DNA of 64,000 nt from Hyposmocoma kahamanoa (Eukaryota > Arthropoda > Insecta > Lepidoptera > Cosmopterigidae). The stretch spans positions 14,530,569 to 14,594,568 of the forward strand of contig NW_020654810.1 in NCBI RefSeq assembly GCF_003589595.1, written 5' to 3'. The position numbers and the translations under genes were made by a program. This document shows, piece by piece, positions 1 through 11,472 of the stretch (position 1 is the first letter of the stretch; each line of letters starts with the position of its first letter). The notes beneath the pieces were generated by a model. It worked only from the letters and a program-made list of their open reading frames with translations, was not told the DNA's origin and made no database searches.

Positions 1-934
1 TCCAATGATTAGTGAAAAACTGTGAAACATGTTAATTTCTCTACCGGAACACTACAATACAAATGTTCCACGGAATTTTAAAATCAATTAGGCTGTTGGC
101 GCAGGTGTTAAGTTTTATTAAATAAGATGGTCAGTGGACACGACCCGAATCAAGCTGTGCCGTTACACTCGCTGACACACTTATCGCGATCTCAGCTGAT
201 TCTCCAAAAAATCGTATAGTTCTATTGACTTTATCTCTTATTACAAATGGTTAGTCATTCGGAAGATTCGTCACAAACTAACAGGTGTCTGTGGCTAATT
301 CCAATGTAGCTATTTTCCAGTCAGTTTTGTGGATTTGGTAAAAGATATATTTATTAATGGCCATGTATAAACCGAGAAGATAAATTGGAATATCTTGAAA
401 TATTGTTTTGAACTGAAACTCAATCTTGCATAAACCCTGCCGGAATGATATCCTACTGTTAGATAGAATAGGTGTTGACCATGTATTGACTCTACCAATG
501 GAATTATTTATATTGTAAAACGAAATACTATACGCGGGTTTCGCTTGATTAATGTTTCTTATTCGTTCTAGTTCTCCGGAATGCCCTACTTTTTGGGATC
601 TTATGTTATATAAGGCTTGATTATAGCCTACCTAACCCTATAATTTAGTACCTAACTAGTTATGAGTCACGAGAAAGACAGAACTTAATCTTTCTTTTAA
701 TTAGCTTAATGCAATTCATTAAAATATGTTCCATTCATTTATGGAAAAAAATATCTCTCTTTCGATTGTGAACAAATAATCGTCGGCTAACCGTTGACGA
801 ATTATTTACTGTCTTACAACAGAATTCAAATTGAGTTAAAATGAAGTATTGTGCTTTTAGTAGGTATGAACTATATACATCAAAATTTAATCAAAATTGA
901 ATTATTTTATGGATTATTCCGTATATTATTTGCC
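1..934. other. AT-rich intergenic stretch, nothing recognised
   Basis: The open frames here are short and AT-rich and carry no domain I recognise. It lies just outside the left direct repeat (935-953) that flanks the first composite element. Confidence 0.5.
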
Positions 935-953
935 ATATTACTTATATGCGCCT
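935..953 (+). repeat. 19-bp direct repeat, left copy
   Basis: The 19 bases 'atattacttatatgcgcct' occur here and again in the same orientation at 5565-5583, bracketing the inverted-repeat element between them. Twenty-one bases separate this copy from the inverted repeat and ten bases separate the right copy. It is much longer than the TA duplication expected of a mariner element. Confidence 0.7.
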
Positions 954-974
954 ATTATTTATACTTATACACTG

Positions 975-1120
975 TGACCTGAAACTCGACACATTCCGTC
1001 GAAGGGGTGTAAGAAGACTTGATTTGAAACAAATTTAGTCATGTGATACGCTGTCCAAAAATGAGTACTTTCGGAGATATTGAAGATTTTAGGTTTCTTG
1101 TTAAAAATCCGGATTTTTAA
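975..1120 (+). repeat. Left terminal inverted repeat of the mariner-type element
   Basis: It pairs with the reverse complement of about 5398-5554. Shared blocks include 'tttgaaacaaatttagtca' and 'agtactttcggagatatt'. Differences are scattered substitutions and small indels, as expected of an old copy. Confidence 0.8.
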
Positions 1121-1382
1121 CGTAATTTTTTTTTTCTAAAATGTTTATGTCTATTTCGTATTTGTTTTCGCTTTATCTGGTAGTTATTGAATCAAAGTTA
1201 TTGTTTAATAACAATAGGGCACGAAAGAACTGTTAAATTAACTATGGTGTTTTTAAAAATGATAAAGAGATACTTAAAAATAACACTTTTTACTTACTAA
1301 ATGGGGAGCATTATAAAAAAATGTATGGAACGATGTGTACAATTTTTTTAAATGAAATATAAGTGCGCATTTGACCTCCATC

Positions 1383-2782
1383 TCACCTGATGCAAAATGA
1401 CGATGAGGTCGACGATGGAGCATGCACACCTAAATAATGTCTATTTACTCTCGCCTTGAAAAGACCCAAATTATAACGTTCAGGGCACAAGTCTGCAGGA
1501 AGGGAATTCCACTCCGTAGCCGTTCGCCATATAAGTGTGGAAGCATAACACTTCGTGCGAATCTTTGGAATATCCATAACATAGGGTTGGAATTTTGGCC
1601 ATGGATTCAATGTATCTGCTGAAGTTCAAATTGAACGACAGGTCCATTCCATGTAGCTGGAGATAGTCGGCTATCAGTATGGATATATCACGCAAAGTCG
1701 GAGTCAGCTCAAATCGAGAATAGACACGCCCGCGTTTTGGTAGCGTTAAATTTGACAAGATCGGCATTGCCCCAGTCGGAGACTGACTGGAGTGTCAAAT
1801 CTAAACGGCTAACCATGCACTCTCGACAAGACTGGATTTCTTCTCCACTGACCCTTGAATTGGTCAAGTACCTATCTACAACTGTGTTGTAATCAGCATA
1901 CACAAAGGTACCTGGAATTAACGTATCATTGATACGCAGCAGAAAGAGAGTTACAGACAGTACGGAACCCTGAGGAACTCCGGCTATATCTATCATCATA
2001 TGTTCGGAAGAGTAGCCTTCTAAGAAAACTCGAATCGAATGTTCGCTCAAGAAACCCGAGATCCAATTGCAAAGGTCAGCGGGAAGACCATAAGAGTGAA
2101 GCTTACTTAAAAGGCTTGCTTGCCAGACCCTGTCAAAGGCTTTAGAAATGTCCAAAGACACTGCAAGTGGTTCGCCTTGCTTTTCTATAGCCTCGCTCCA
2201 TATGTGACAGGCATGCACAAGAAGATCCCCAGTAGACCGCCCTCGTCGGAATCCATAATGGCGATCATTGAGGAGGTCGTTGTCTTCAAGGTACGATAGG
2301 AGACGGTTGTTGAGTACATGTTCCATAGACTTGCAGAGTATGGAAGTGACTGAGATAGGTCTAAAGTTGACTGAGTCAGCTCTACTTCTCTTTTTTGGCA
2401 CAGGTTGTACGTTTGCAAGCTTCAACGACCTGGGAACTACACCAGTCTCAAAGCGGGTCAGGCATGTGAGAACAGGAGACAACTCAGGCACACAGTTACG
2501 CAGGACTATTGCTGGAATTCCACTAGCTTTATTCACGTCTAGATTTCGCACAGTTCTAAGTACCTCTTTTTGGCGTATGTGAACTGGCGCCATAGTGCAG
2601 CCAGACTGAGGTAAAGTAGGTGGTAGGTTTCCTGTGGCATTCAGATGCGAACTCTTTGCAAAGAGTGAGGCAAAGAGATTCGCCTTCTCTTCCGCATTAT
2701 GAGCCAGCGAGCCATCCAGCCTCAGCAGAGGTGGCAAAGATGGGCGACAAAAGTTAAATCGACCGCTTTGGCCAGGGACCAA
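1383..2782 (-). pseudogene. LINE reverse transcriptase and C-terminal tail, inactivated
   Basis: The frame from 2782 to 1709 carries RT blocks: 'FRPISVTSILCKSMEHVL', 'GFRRGRSTGDLL', 'SLDISKAFDRVW' and 'AGVPQGSVLS'. The catalytic box, normally YADD, reads 'YADY', so an essential aspartate is lost. The chain then shifts frame. The LINE C-terminus continues at 1610-1383 with 'WRTATEWNSLPADL' and the ending 'SSTSSSFCIR'. Upstream, 2931-3053 in other frames holds the linker between endonuclease and RT. Confidence 0.85.
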
Positions 2783-3110
2783 AAGGATTTGCTGCCTGCT
2801 GGATAAGAGGCAAGCTTGGCCCTTTTGCGGCGCACATGGTCGAACTTGGCCCTACGTAAAACGCTTTTGCACTTCTTGGCGGCCATATTAAAAGCTTTCT
2901 TGGAGATTTGTGTAGTCGAGCATCTGCCCAAGCTTGGTACGCGGACTGTTTATGTGCTTCAGCACAACTACAATCAGCGTTAAACCATGGACGAGCTTGG
3001 GGTCCATTGGGTACATCAAAGTATGGTATGTAATACTCCATACCCAAACGCAAGACCTCGACTACAGCATCAGCACAGCTCGACGAGTTTCCTGAAGTAA
3101 AGCACGCCTG

Positions 3111-3797
3111 TCAGGGATATAACGCAAAGAAATGGCGCATTTCGTCCCAATCTGCTAACTTGTATTGCCACACCCGTCTCATACCACTATGGCCCTGATC
3201 GGGCGGGGAATATACGGATACAGTTTTCATCAGACAATGGTCCGAAGTACCCAGTGGGACATCCACAACCACAGAGTATCGGTCCGGATCTGTTTTCAGC
3301 AGAAGGTCCAAGCAATTAGCCGTATGCGATTCAACATCTAGTATCCTAGTGGCGCCACTGACAGGCTGGGATAGGCTTAGCGTTAACGCAAGTTTACGCG
3401 TCTCTCTCACAGCATGGTCGGTCTTCTGGTATAGGTACAACCATTCTTGATGGTGTGCATTAAAGTCCCCCAGAATGACTAGCGCCGCCAGGTACCTATG
3501 CTGAATCTCATCAGACGTCTCACTCAGATATTGGAACAGCTTGGTCGTCTCCTGATCTCTACTGTGCGATCGGTAAACACAGCAATACACTGTTTGTGTT
3601 ACTCCTGTGTTTACCAGAAGCCACAAAACAGAAAAACTCGGTGCCTCAAGATTCTTGAGATGCTTGACACAGATGTCATCGCGAACGTACACACAGACTC
3701 CGGCACAAGGTACGAACCTGTGCTCCAGAGTATTCTGGAGCACAGGTTCTGGGTGTATACTCGGGTATACACCCGGGATAGCTGAGGTACGCTGCAT
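3111..3797 (-). pseudogene. LINE endonuclease domain (APE-type), same element
   Basis: A 228-residue open frame contains endonuclease signatures 'VILGDFNAHHQEW' and 'GTSDHCLM'. In LINEs these are the metal-binding GDFN and SDH motifs of the AP-endonuclease fold, which nicks target DNA to prime reverse transcription. It is separated from the RT frame by stops and a frame change. Two back-to-back hairpins lie in its 5' part (3714-3774). Confidence 0.82.
3714..3774. repeat. Two adjacent perfect hairpins
   Basis: The first has 15-bp arms at 3714-3728 and 3735-3749 around a 6-nt loop. The second has 9-bp arms at 3751-3759 and 3766-3774 around a 6-nt loop. Both lie within the antisense of the LINE endonuclease start. 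Confidence 0.85.
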
Positions 3798-4464
3798 CAG
3801 TCGGACATCTGATGTCTGATATGACGTCTCTGTGCGGAACAGCAGCTGCGGTTGGTCGGTTTCAAGGTGGTAGTGGACCTACCACCGAGATCGAGATTTG
3901 AGTGCAGACATCGGATGTTAGTGAGGTGCACTTTTAGTGAGTTAGTTAGCACAAATTGCTTAAAGTACTTTCTTGTATTGTTACCTATTTAAAAAGGTAC
4001 TAATGTTAACTACAATGTGAAGGTTTCTAATACAACAGTGCAGAAAATAGTGAACAGAGTGCGAGTTTATTACTGATTTTACGGTAACGTAATTATTAGA
4101 AAGAAAATGATAAAGACATATTTACATTTAACAATCAATGACGTTTGTTAACTCAAAGTCATTGACTTACAATTAAAGTCAATGCTCAAAGTACATTTTT
4201 TAACTAAAATAACTTAAATTTCACTTATTTCAATACCTAAGCTTTATTGAAAGTCCTGGTCAAAATGCGAACCTCGGTTCGTAATACATGCTCGTAATCC
4301 TTTGCGCACTTGAGTTTTTGTCACCCGCGATGTTATTGTTGCCTTGATTTGTCCAGTTGCGTCAATTATCTGCCTAAGCTCGTCTATTGAATTTATGGGC
4401 GTTTCATACACTAAACTTTTCATACACCCTCATAAGTAAAAATCTCACGACGTTAAATCCAAGG

Positions 4465-5300
4465 TCAAGGATTCGGCCCTCGGCCAATCCAACGGTCTAG
4501 ATAATTTGTGTCTAGCCATTGTCGCACACCCAGGCGGAAGTGAGCTGAACAGCCATCGTGCTGGTAAATCATATTAGACACTGTCCTAACGGGTACATCT
4601 TCCAGCAATAGCAATCTAAATGATCCCTTAAAAAATTTTTCATAGGTCTCTCCATTTAAATTATCAGGGAAAAAATAAGGCCCAATTGAATCTGTCAATG
4701 ATTCCCATCCAGACGTTTAGGGAAAATCTTTACTGACAGGATTTTTTTTCATGGGTTTTCACCTTTTTGGGCCCATAAATGTGCATTGTGATAATTTGGG
4801 ATTCCGTTGCGATCAAACTTGGATTCGTCTATCCATAGAATTCTTCTAAAAAAAATTTTCCATATCGGTATTGATCATAAAACGGCAAAAATCAAGACTT
4901 CTTGCTGGATCTCCTTCCTCCAGTCCTTGCACCGGAGTGTAGTGGTACGGGTACAGGCCAGCGGTATGAACAGTGAACCACACTTTCAATTGTGTTGTGC
5001 CAAGTTGCCTGGTTACCATCCTAGTAGAAGTTGTAGTGTTTCTTCTAACAAGCTAATATTTCCTCTTCCTCCTCTGGAAAATAAACGGGAGGCCTACCAC
5101 CATCTATGTGCCTTCTGCTGTTGTTGAAGCTGTGGCGGGCCTCAAGCGCCTGTACGTACCAGGAAACACTTTCTCATTGGTACACGACGACTAGGGTAGC
5201 GTCACATGTAGTCCCTTCGTGCCGCAGCTGCATCACCATCACAAAAACCGTAACAGACCAAAATGTCAGCGTATTCTTCGTTCGTATACTCAGACATTTT
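4465..5300 (-). pseudogene. Broken mariner/Tc-type transposase (DUF4817 group)
   Basis: On the minus strand the N-terminal helix-turn-helix starts near 5300 with 'MSEYTNEEYADILVCYGFCDG'-like sequence, typical of the DUF4817 domain. Around 4980-4800 come remnants of the central region. At 4698-4465 an open frame holds the catalytic-core pieces 'GPYFFPDNLNGETYEKF' and 'NMIYQHDGCSAHF', the second carrying the DDE/D aspartate, followed by 'RQWLDTNYLDRWIGRG'. Several stops and frameshifts separate these blocks, and the region after 'WIGRG' is lost or unreadable. Confidence 0.8.
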
Positions 5301-5397
5301 ATCACTGACATAAACAGGAAAAGTTAGAACAGTAAAATGCAACGATACGTCCGCACTCACGAATAGTTGCAGCTAAACTTTGATAAAAAAGAAATGA

Positions 5398-5554
5398 AAC
5401 TGAAAATCGCGATTTTTAATAAAAAAAAACCTAAAATCTTCAATATCTCCGAAAGTACTGATTTTTGCCCTGTCCTAAGATATCACGTGACTAAATTTGT
5501 TTCAAATTAAGTCTACTTTCACCCCTTAGAAGGAATGTATCGAGTTTCAGGTCA
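5398..5554 (-). repeat. Right terminal inverted repeat of the mariner-type element
   Basis: Reverse complement of the left repeat at 975-1120. It ends 'gagtttcaggtca' on the plus strand. The 19-bp direct repeat follows ten bases later, at 5565-5583. Confidence 0.8.
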
Positions 5555-5659
5555 GCCAGTAGGTATATTACTTATATGCGCCTTTGACTAGCGGGTTAAC
5601 TGATTGATTCACTTACGATATTACTTTATTTATAAACACGCTTCTGCACAGGTATTCTT

Positions 5660-6167
5660 GTTCTATACACTTTGAGAGTGCAGTATAATAATGCGTATAG
5701 GTTGTTGATGGGACTGCCGCGGCACTGTAGCGCATCTGGTATATTCACAGCGGCGTGCACTGATGGCTTTCATGCCGTCATTACAAAAAGAGTAGCTTCC
5801 CTATGGCGATGTTTGCGCGGAGGCTCCAACAGCATCCTGGCCAATGTGGGAAATAGCTTGTGCTGACCCATTCAAACCCACTGGACAAACCTACATGTAA
5901 GAAACTATACTTCGTGATACATTATTATTATTACTATTTAATCGAGTCTAGTTTTTATTTTTGTTTTCTTTGGTATTTATTGATTTAATTTCATTTGTAT
6001 TTAATTAAATTTTTTATTTTATTTATTTAATTGTTTAATGTGTGTGCGCGCTTTATAATTTTAGAATTTTGTATAATAATATGGTACTGGTCCTCACAAA
6101 TATAAATGTCAGAGTCGACACGCTAAGAACAAGAAGATGTAATATTCCGAAATAAATAATTTTAATT
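5660..6167 (+). mobile_element. 5'-truncated LINE tail
   Basis: The frame 5672-5866 encodes a LINE RT C-terminus: 'VQYNNAYRLLMGLPRHCSAS', then 'TDGFHAVITKRVASLWRCLR' and 'SNSILANV'. This pattern is common at the end of lepidopteran LINE ORF2 proteins. About 270 bp of AT-rich 3' UTR follow and end in an A-rich run near 6140-6165. Everything upstream of the C-terminus is absent, as expected from abortive target-primed insertion. Confidence 0.75.
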
Positions 6168-6646
6168 TGAATTGAATTCGAATTACACACGAATTTCGAA
6201 CCTTAAGTAACCCTAAACTAACCTTGTAAGTCATTGACCTACAAATTGTAGGTACTTAGAAATAAAGTGTTAAATCACAGGTGAAACGAATGTCACCCTG
6301 AACAAGATTTTATTTTAATCGTTATTGAGCATGCTGACCAACTCGATGATGCTGACAAATCAAGATCAAAAATCATTTATTCAATAGGTAAAATAAATTT
6401 ACATCAAAACGTCATTTTTTGAAATATTGCTCATTCGCTGTGCTGACTTTCCTAAGAAGAACAAGCAAGAAATTCTAGGGCAGGCTCTTTTCAAATTAAA
6501 TTAAATACTATGCATATAGCAATGTCGTCTTTTCATACGTCTTTATCTGACACGTAGTCTTCAGTTTTGTAATATGATTTTTCAATTAGATACTTTTAAT
6601 GTAAGTTTTAAACTCAGGAAATGACAATCTTAATATATGTATATAC

Positions 6647-6790
6647 CTACTTATGCTCCGGAATCTTATTGTAACAACGTATACAATTCCCCATAAAAGA
6701 ATCGTTTACCTTCGTTAAACGAAGTCGAGGTACCATGAGATTGGACTTAGTTCTAAGGTTAATACTGTTGTTAAGTACCAACACATCCAA
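6647..6790 (-). pseudogene. LINE ORF2 C-terminal fragment
   Basis: The minus-strand frame reads 'NLRTKSNLMVPRLRLTKVN' and then 'SFMGNCIRCYNKIPEHK'. This resembles the extreme C-terminus of many insect LINE reverse transcriptases ('...FLGNCIRFYNKIP...'). Only about 48 residues are recognisable. The rest of 6170-7380 shows nothing I can assign. Confidence 0.55.
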
Positions 6791-7384
6791 GTAAAATTGT
6801 ATTTGCCCAACACAATAACAAAAGTTGTTGCAAGATGAGTCAAATGCATGTGTAGGACTCCAGTGGGCCGAAAGAAGAAGCACCTTGTTGCACCCACGTC
6901 CTTTAACACTAAGGTAAGACAATGTAGGCTGTTGAATAATATGACAATGCTTGTAATGAATGAATTCTGTGAACTTCGAATTACCTACACGTACTACTCA
7001 ATACAAAAGGAACGGAAACATATCTTTATACCATTCAATACGTCGTAGCAGCGTTTTAATTGACGTGAAAAATAAATAGTTGGCATGTACTCGTATCTAA
7101 ATAATGGACGTCTTATGAGTGCTATTAGTGTACTTATTTATACTAATACGCGTATGAAACATTTTACAACCGGTTTTTTATTGATTCTTGGTTCTTTATA
7201 TGTTCATTGACGGATTTACTTTAAGAATCAAAACGCGTTCGGGAAATTTAACGACTCAAGTATATTTTTATTTCGGTGTAAGTGTCATGTGACTTCTTGA
7301 ACTCGTACCCTAGTTGGTATAATAAGGCCACAAGTGATCATACGTCAAAGTGCTGTTTTATCACATGAAACTCATAAAAGTAAT

Positions 7385-7540
7385 ACGAACTCATCATCAT
7401 CGTATCAACCGGAAGACGTCCACTGCTGAATATAGGCCTCCCCCAACGATTGCCAGACTTGCCGGTCTAACGCGACGTGCATCCATCGGTTACCCGCCAC
7501 CTGTCCATCTTGTAGGGGAACGGCCGGCCCCCTAATACGA
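7385..7540 (+). repeat. Common lepidopteran dispersed repeat
   Basis: Contains 'catcatcatcgtatcaacc' and 'ggaagacgtccactgctg' followed by 'aataggcctcccccaa'. From memory this block recurs in very many moth and butterfly genomes, probably as a LINE 3' end or SINE-like derivative. No intact reading frame is expected. Confidence 0.6.
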
Positions 7541-7708
7541 ACTACATAAAACAAATTATATATCCTCCTATTTAAACATAAAAAGTTATCGACAAATTTA
7601 ATTCGTAGAATCTTTAAAATTCTCTCCAGAAAATTGTCATTTCGGACATGTGACCTTATTATATATTACCTTATTACGTAGAGCTATTTATTTGGTTTAT
7701 ATTGAACC

Positions 7709-8689
7709 AAAAGGGGGAATCGGGGCAGATTCATACACTTTTTTTTAACTTCAATTTTGGGCTACTAAATGAAATTATAATTAATATTTTTACTACTTAA
7801 GAGATAAACATTAGTCATTTAATATTTTTTTCATAAATAGCATTGAATAATAGAAAAATTTTGATTTTAACAAAAAATGGGAATTGTCCAATTCTGCCAC
7901 TTGTGTGGTACTTTCATATATCGCTTGGGGTACTTTGATGTGTGAATCAAAGTAGTGTGCCATTACTGGTTGCCAAGTATTATCAGCACTAGGTAATCAA
8001 CTTATCATAAAGTATGCCGCTATATGTGCCTCAGCTAGATCAAGACTTCTTTCTAGGGCACCATTTGAAAAGGGTTCTTTGTAATGTAGTCTTGGAAGTA
8101 GAAATACAGGAGCAAGAGCTGACTATAGCACAAAATGTCACTAGTTCACCTCTTTACAATAACTTGTTGAAACAGTTTTACATTTTTCGTACAAAGTAAT
8201 TAATAGGAGCACTTTGATACGTACCAAACTGTCCCACTCATTAATGTATAAAAGTACCCCACCAGCCAGTTTAGAAAAAAAACATATTTAATAAAAATCT
8301 TTATAAATATATTCCCTCAAAGTCACCCTGTATTAAGACATCAGGGCCCTGATTTTAATTCAAACCGGAATCGATCCGATCGGGTAGCCCATCCGCAATA
8401 TTATACGCCTCGACTTGGAAAAGACGTAGTTTCCGATCGGGAAAAGCAATCAAAATCTTGCTGCATGTTCTGTAAAGTGAACAAAACTGCAGTGCACTCG
8501 TTGTTGCATGTTGCTTATTTTTTTTGTCAATTACTGAGAAAACACTTTGTGACCTGTCGCATGTCTGTTACTCACACGTACAAAGGCACGTTTTAGTATT
8601 ATCACATCTAATATTATGTTTCAAGGTATGGAGATAATGCGTATGGTGTATGAATGTGCCCCCTGTATCAAACTGCCCCGCTTCCCTTT
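7709..8689. mobile_element. Candidate non-autonomous DNA element with degenerate TIRs
   Basis: The left end reads 'aaagggggaatcggggcag', then 'attcatacac'. The right end, reverse-complemented, reads 'aaagggaagcggggcagt' with 'attcatacac' slightly further in. The interior is AT-rich, with repeated 'ggtactttgat'-like blocks and no transposase. Target duplication was not clear, so the limits are tentative. Confidence 0.4.
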
Positions 8690-8749
8690 AACCATGAAAA
8701 TCATACCTAGCGAAAGGTTTATTAATGAGTACCTACACCTAGTTTAGTA

Positions 8750-9046
8750 GCACTAGAGTTCCTCGTGATAAAGAGTTCGTCCAGGGAAGTACCGCCACCT
8801 TACTTACTTCTGCCGCCAAGCAGTTATGTGAGCATTAATGCTTTCCGGTTTTGAAGGGTAAAGGGTGCTGGTGAAATTACAGGTACATGGGACTTGTCAA
8901 CTTATGTCTCAAGGTGACGGGCACAGAGGCAGAGCCGATGTGCGATTTAAAGCTCTGAGTGACACTGCAACTGTTATGGACAGCTGTGTTGCTTACCACC
9001 AGGCACACGACTGGTTCGTCCTGTCACTTAGTGTCATAAAACCTAC
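8750..9046 (+). repeat. Repeat family A, copy 1
   Basis: A roughly 300-bp dispersed repeat. Hallmarks in order are 'agagttcgtccagggaagta', 'gccgccaagcag', 'gtgctggtgaaattacaggt', 'acttgtcaacttatgtctca', 'gtgacgggc', 'aaagctctgagtg' and 'ttcgtcctgtcacttagt'. The window holds eight complete or partial copies, on both strands. No conserved reading frame was seen. Confidence 0.85.
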
Positions 9047-10892
9047 ACCTATAATACGCAACGACCCACCGCTCTTATCTACTGGATCTTTCTTATCTCC
9101 CTGAAAATTTCTAGAAGAAGTTTATTATGTATATACTCATACAAGCTTCGCTTAGTTCTATTAGAGACATGATTATCAAATGTTTACTTAGATACATTTT
9201 ATTAATATACGTACTGCAATACGTGATCTTTAATCTGGCGTTTTATGAAAATCAGTTTCACTACTACTCTAATCGAACACGTTTTATAACATTACACTTT
9301 GACATCACGGCATTTAACTATTACGTGAAGTCACCAATAAATATTTTAGTTGTAACTAGTTATGAAGATATATAAGGTAGATTAATAACAACTTTCTTAT
9401 TAGACATTCATGACAAACTTACTAATAAAGATGCAGCTGTACAAAGGTCAATTTGAAGGTGGTACTACAAGGTCTCTTAAAAAAGTCGTACAAATGGTGC
9501 TTCCAACGTCGGTGATTTTTTACAAACTGACAAACCACGGGTGCTACTATAGATAACACCGTGAGATTGCATTTTAAAAACGTTCAACGGCTTTTAGTAG
9601 TTTTCCGGTTGAACTAAATTAAACGTAGTACAGATATTTACCTGAATTCATAGTTACGAAATCTTCTAATTTGCCCTATGTACACACTAGCCTACTTTAG
9701 AACTACTTAATTAACATTGATTATCCATAAAAAGTCACTGCGCAGTAATTTTAATTCAGTTATAGAATATATTTACATCGTAAAGCGTTGATAAAAACTT
9801 TACACTCAACTTTAAAAAAAAATTAACACGGTCCTTACAAGTCGTTACTTCCCGTTTGAAATTATTATACAAGTCGTGATTTTGTGAAAGACGTCAACTG
9901 CGTTTGAATTAACATCGTTGAAAGTTGTCATACTACACTACACAACAACTAAGTGTTACTTATTTGGTCGGTATAAAAATTTTGAACCTCAAAGCGCGAA
10001 AAGAGTTTTTGTTCATTAGGATACTTCCTGCTCTAGATAAAACTAGTTCGATTTCTAAGTCCGTGACGGCGTCGGTGTCAAATTGCCTTTAATACTTGTG
10101 TCTCTCATACGAGGTAGACACTACCAATAAGTGAGAGGCGACCGCAAGCGGCTAAGCAAGGACAGAAAACATGCACGGAATCTATGCGAGACTTAACTTC
10201 CTGCTCACGAATATAAGACCAATGTGACATACTTGGACCCGCCAGTTGTGAAGTTGAGTACATAAATAAACAATTAGCTGCTATCCGTATGTACATACAT
10301 AACTTTGCTGTTAGAAGACAATACCCTTTGTAAACGACACTTACAAAGAAAAATCGTTCTACTAAGCATATTGTGTTATTCATAGCCAAGATTAATATTA
10401 TGTGTGTTTTTGTTTTAGTAGTATTATGTATGTTTCTAAACGATTTATTTTGCTCAGAGCAGTTTATCATACTTTACCCTGAAATATAAGATTAACAGAA
10501 ATTCAATTAGTAACTTGTGTTCCCGTTTCCCGTGCTATATTGCACATCAATATATTTATGAATACAATTACTGCAAGTCGTTTTATATAGGAGGGCTCAT
10601 CGCGTCCTGACCCATGACGGCGACGTAATTACGTCCGTTATTCACTTAAATAGGTAGGGTCAACTTGAAAAGAATCGGACGCTTTTCCTGAGCTGAACAA
10701 AATTAGTGAAATAAACACCGAGTACAACAAACCTAATAAAATTAATGTTTATTCAAAAAGGCATCTTATTATGTGATGCGCTGTACACATACCAAATTAA
10801 AATATAAGTATAAATATAAATTTTGCGTTATTTTATTTATTTATTTAGAGACATCATCAGCGCATACATAAAGTATAGTAAAGTAAGTGTTT
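9047..10892. other. Intergenic AT-rich stretch
   Basis: No coding signal recognised. Bases about 9835-9950 ('caagtcgttacttcccgttt', then 'cgtgattttgtgaaagacgt') resemble about 11395-11475, so a further low-copy repeat may be present near the family A copies. Confidence 0.4.
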
Positions 10893-11178
10893 TCAAAACA
10901 CGAAGTGATGGGACGAAGAAGTTGTGGGCCTAGTAGTAAGCGACATGCCAGTCCATAACAGTTGCAGTGCCACTCAGAGCTTTAAATTTTAAAGGTCTTA
11001 GGGGCCCTGCTACTGCGCCCTTCACCCTGAGACATAAGTTGACAAATCCCATGTGCACTTAATTTCACTAGCACCCTTACCCTTCTAAACTGGAACGCAG
11101 TAACGCTCACATTACTTTCTGCTCGGTGGCAGTACTTCCCTGGACGAACTGTTTCACAAGAAGCTCCACTGTTACTAA
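10893..11178 (-). repeat. Repeat family A, copy 2 (inverted)
   Basis: Reverse-complement orientation, with the same landmarks as copy 1 ('gacataagttgacaaatccc', 'ggcagtacttccctggacga'). Nearly full length. About 300 bp of unassigned sequence separates it from copy 3. Confidence 0.85.
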
Positions 11179-11472
11179 TTTTTGTGTACAGTATCTTATG
11201 CCATCACAGGCGTACACAGCAATTACGCTAAATAACATGTGATAACAGATAACATCTAGGTTTTTAATATACATACAAAATAACACAAAATAAGAAAAAC
11301 TATTATCTAAAAGACACTACTGGTACGAGCTCTTATAACACAATCAATAACACTTATTTTATTACACTTAAAAATCATTGAACAGAACACAACCCTCAGA
11401 AGTCGTTACTTTTCATTTGTACGTAATAACTATGGGCCGTGATTTCGTGAAAGATGTCAACTTCAGTAACAA

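Larger units (their letters stand above)
1325..3950 (-). mobile_element. Jockey-superfamily LINE, decayed, inserted in the mariner-type element
   Basis: Reading on the minus strand, endonuclease (3797-3111), reverse transcriptase (2782-1709) and a C-terminal tail (1610-1383) follow in the order of a LINE ORF2. A 3' UTR with the sense end 'gcatcaggtgagatgg' follows at about 1400-1370, then an A-rich end near 1325-1350. The parts are in different frames, so it is not functional. The upstream limit near 3.9 kb is approximate. The exact clade (jockey, CR1 or a relative) cannot be settled by eye. Confidence 0.75.
975..5554 (-). mobile_element. Decayed mariner-type DNA transposon split by a LINE
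   Basis: Imperfect terminal inverted repeats of about 150 bp lie at 975-1120 and about 5398-5554; both begin 'tgacctgaaactcga' when read inward. A broken transposase occupies 4465-5300 on the minus strand. A minus-strand LINE (about 1325-3950) sits inside and separates the left repeat from the transposase. The arrangement implies that the DNA element inserted first and the LINE entered it later. The transposase belongs to the insect group annotated as Tc3-like or DUF4817. It cannot move itself in its present state. Confidence 0.75.

Noticed and set aside
10105..10470. 121-codon minus-strand open frame, considered as a further exon of the left-hand gene
   Set aside because: AT-rich codons, no domain, and no splice sites matching the phase-0 donor at 12590.
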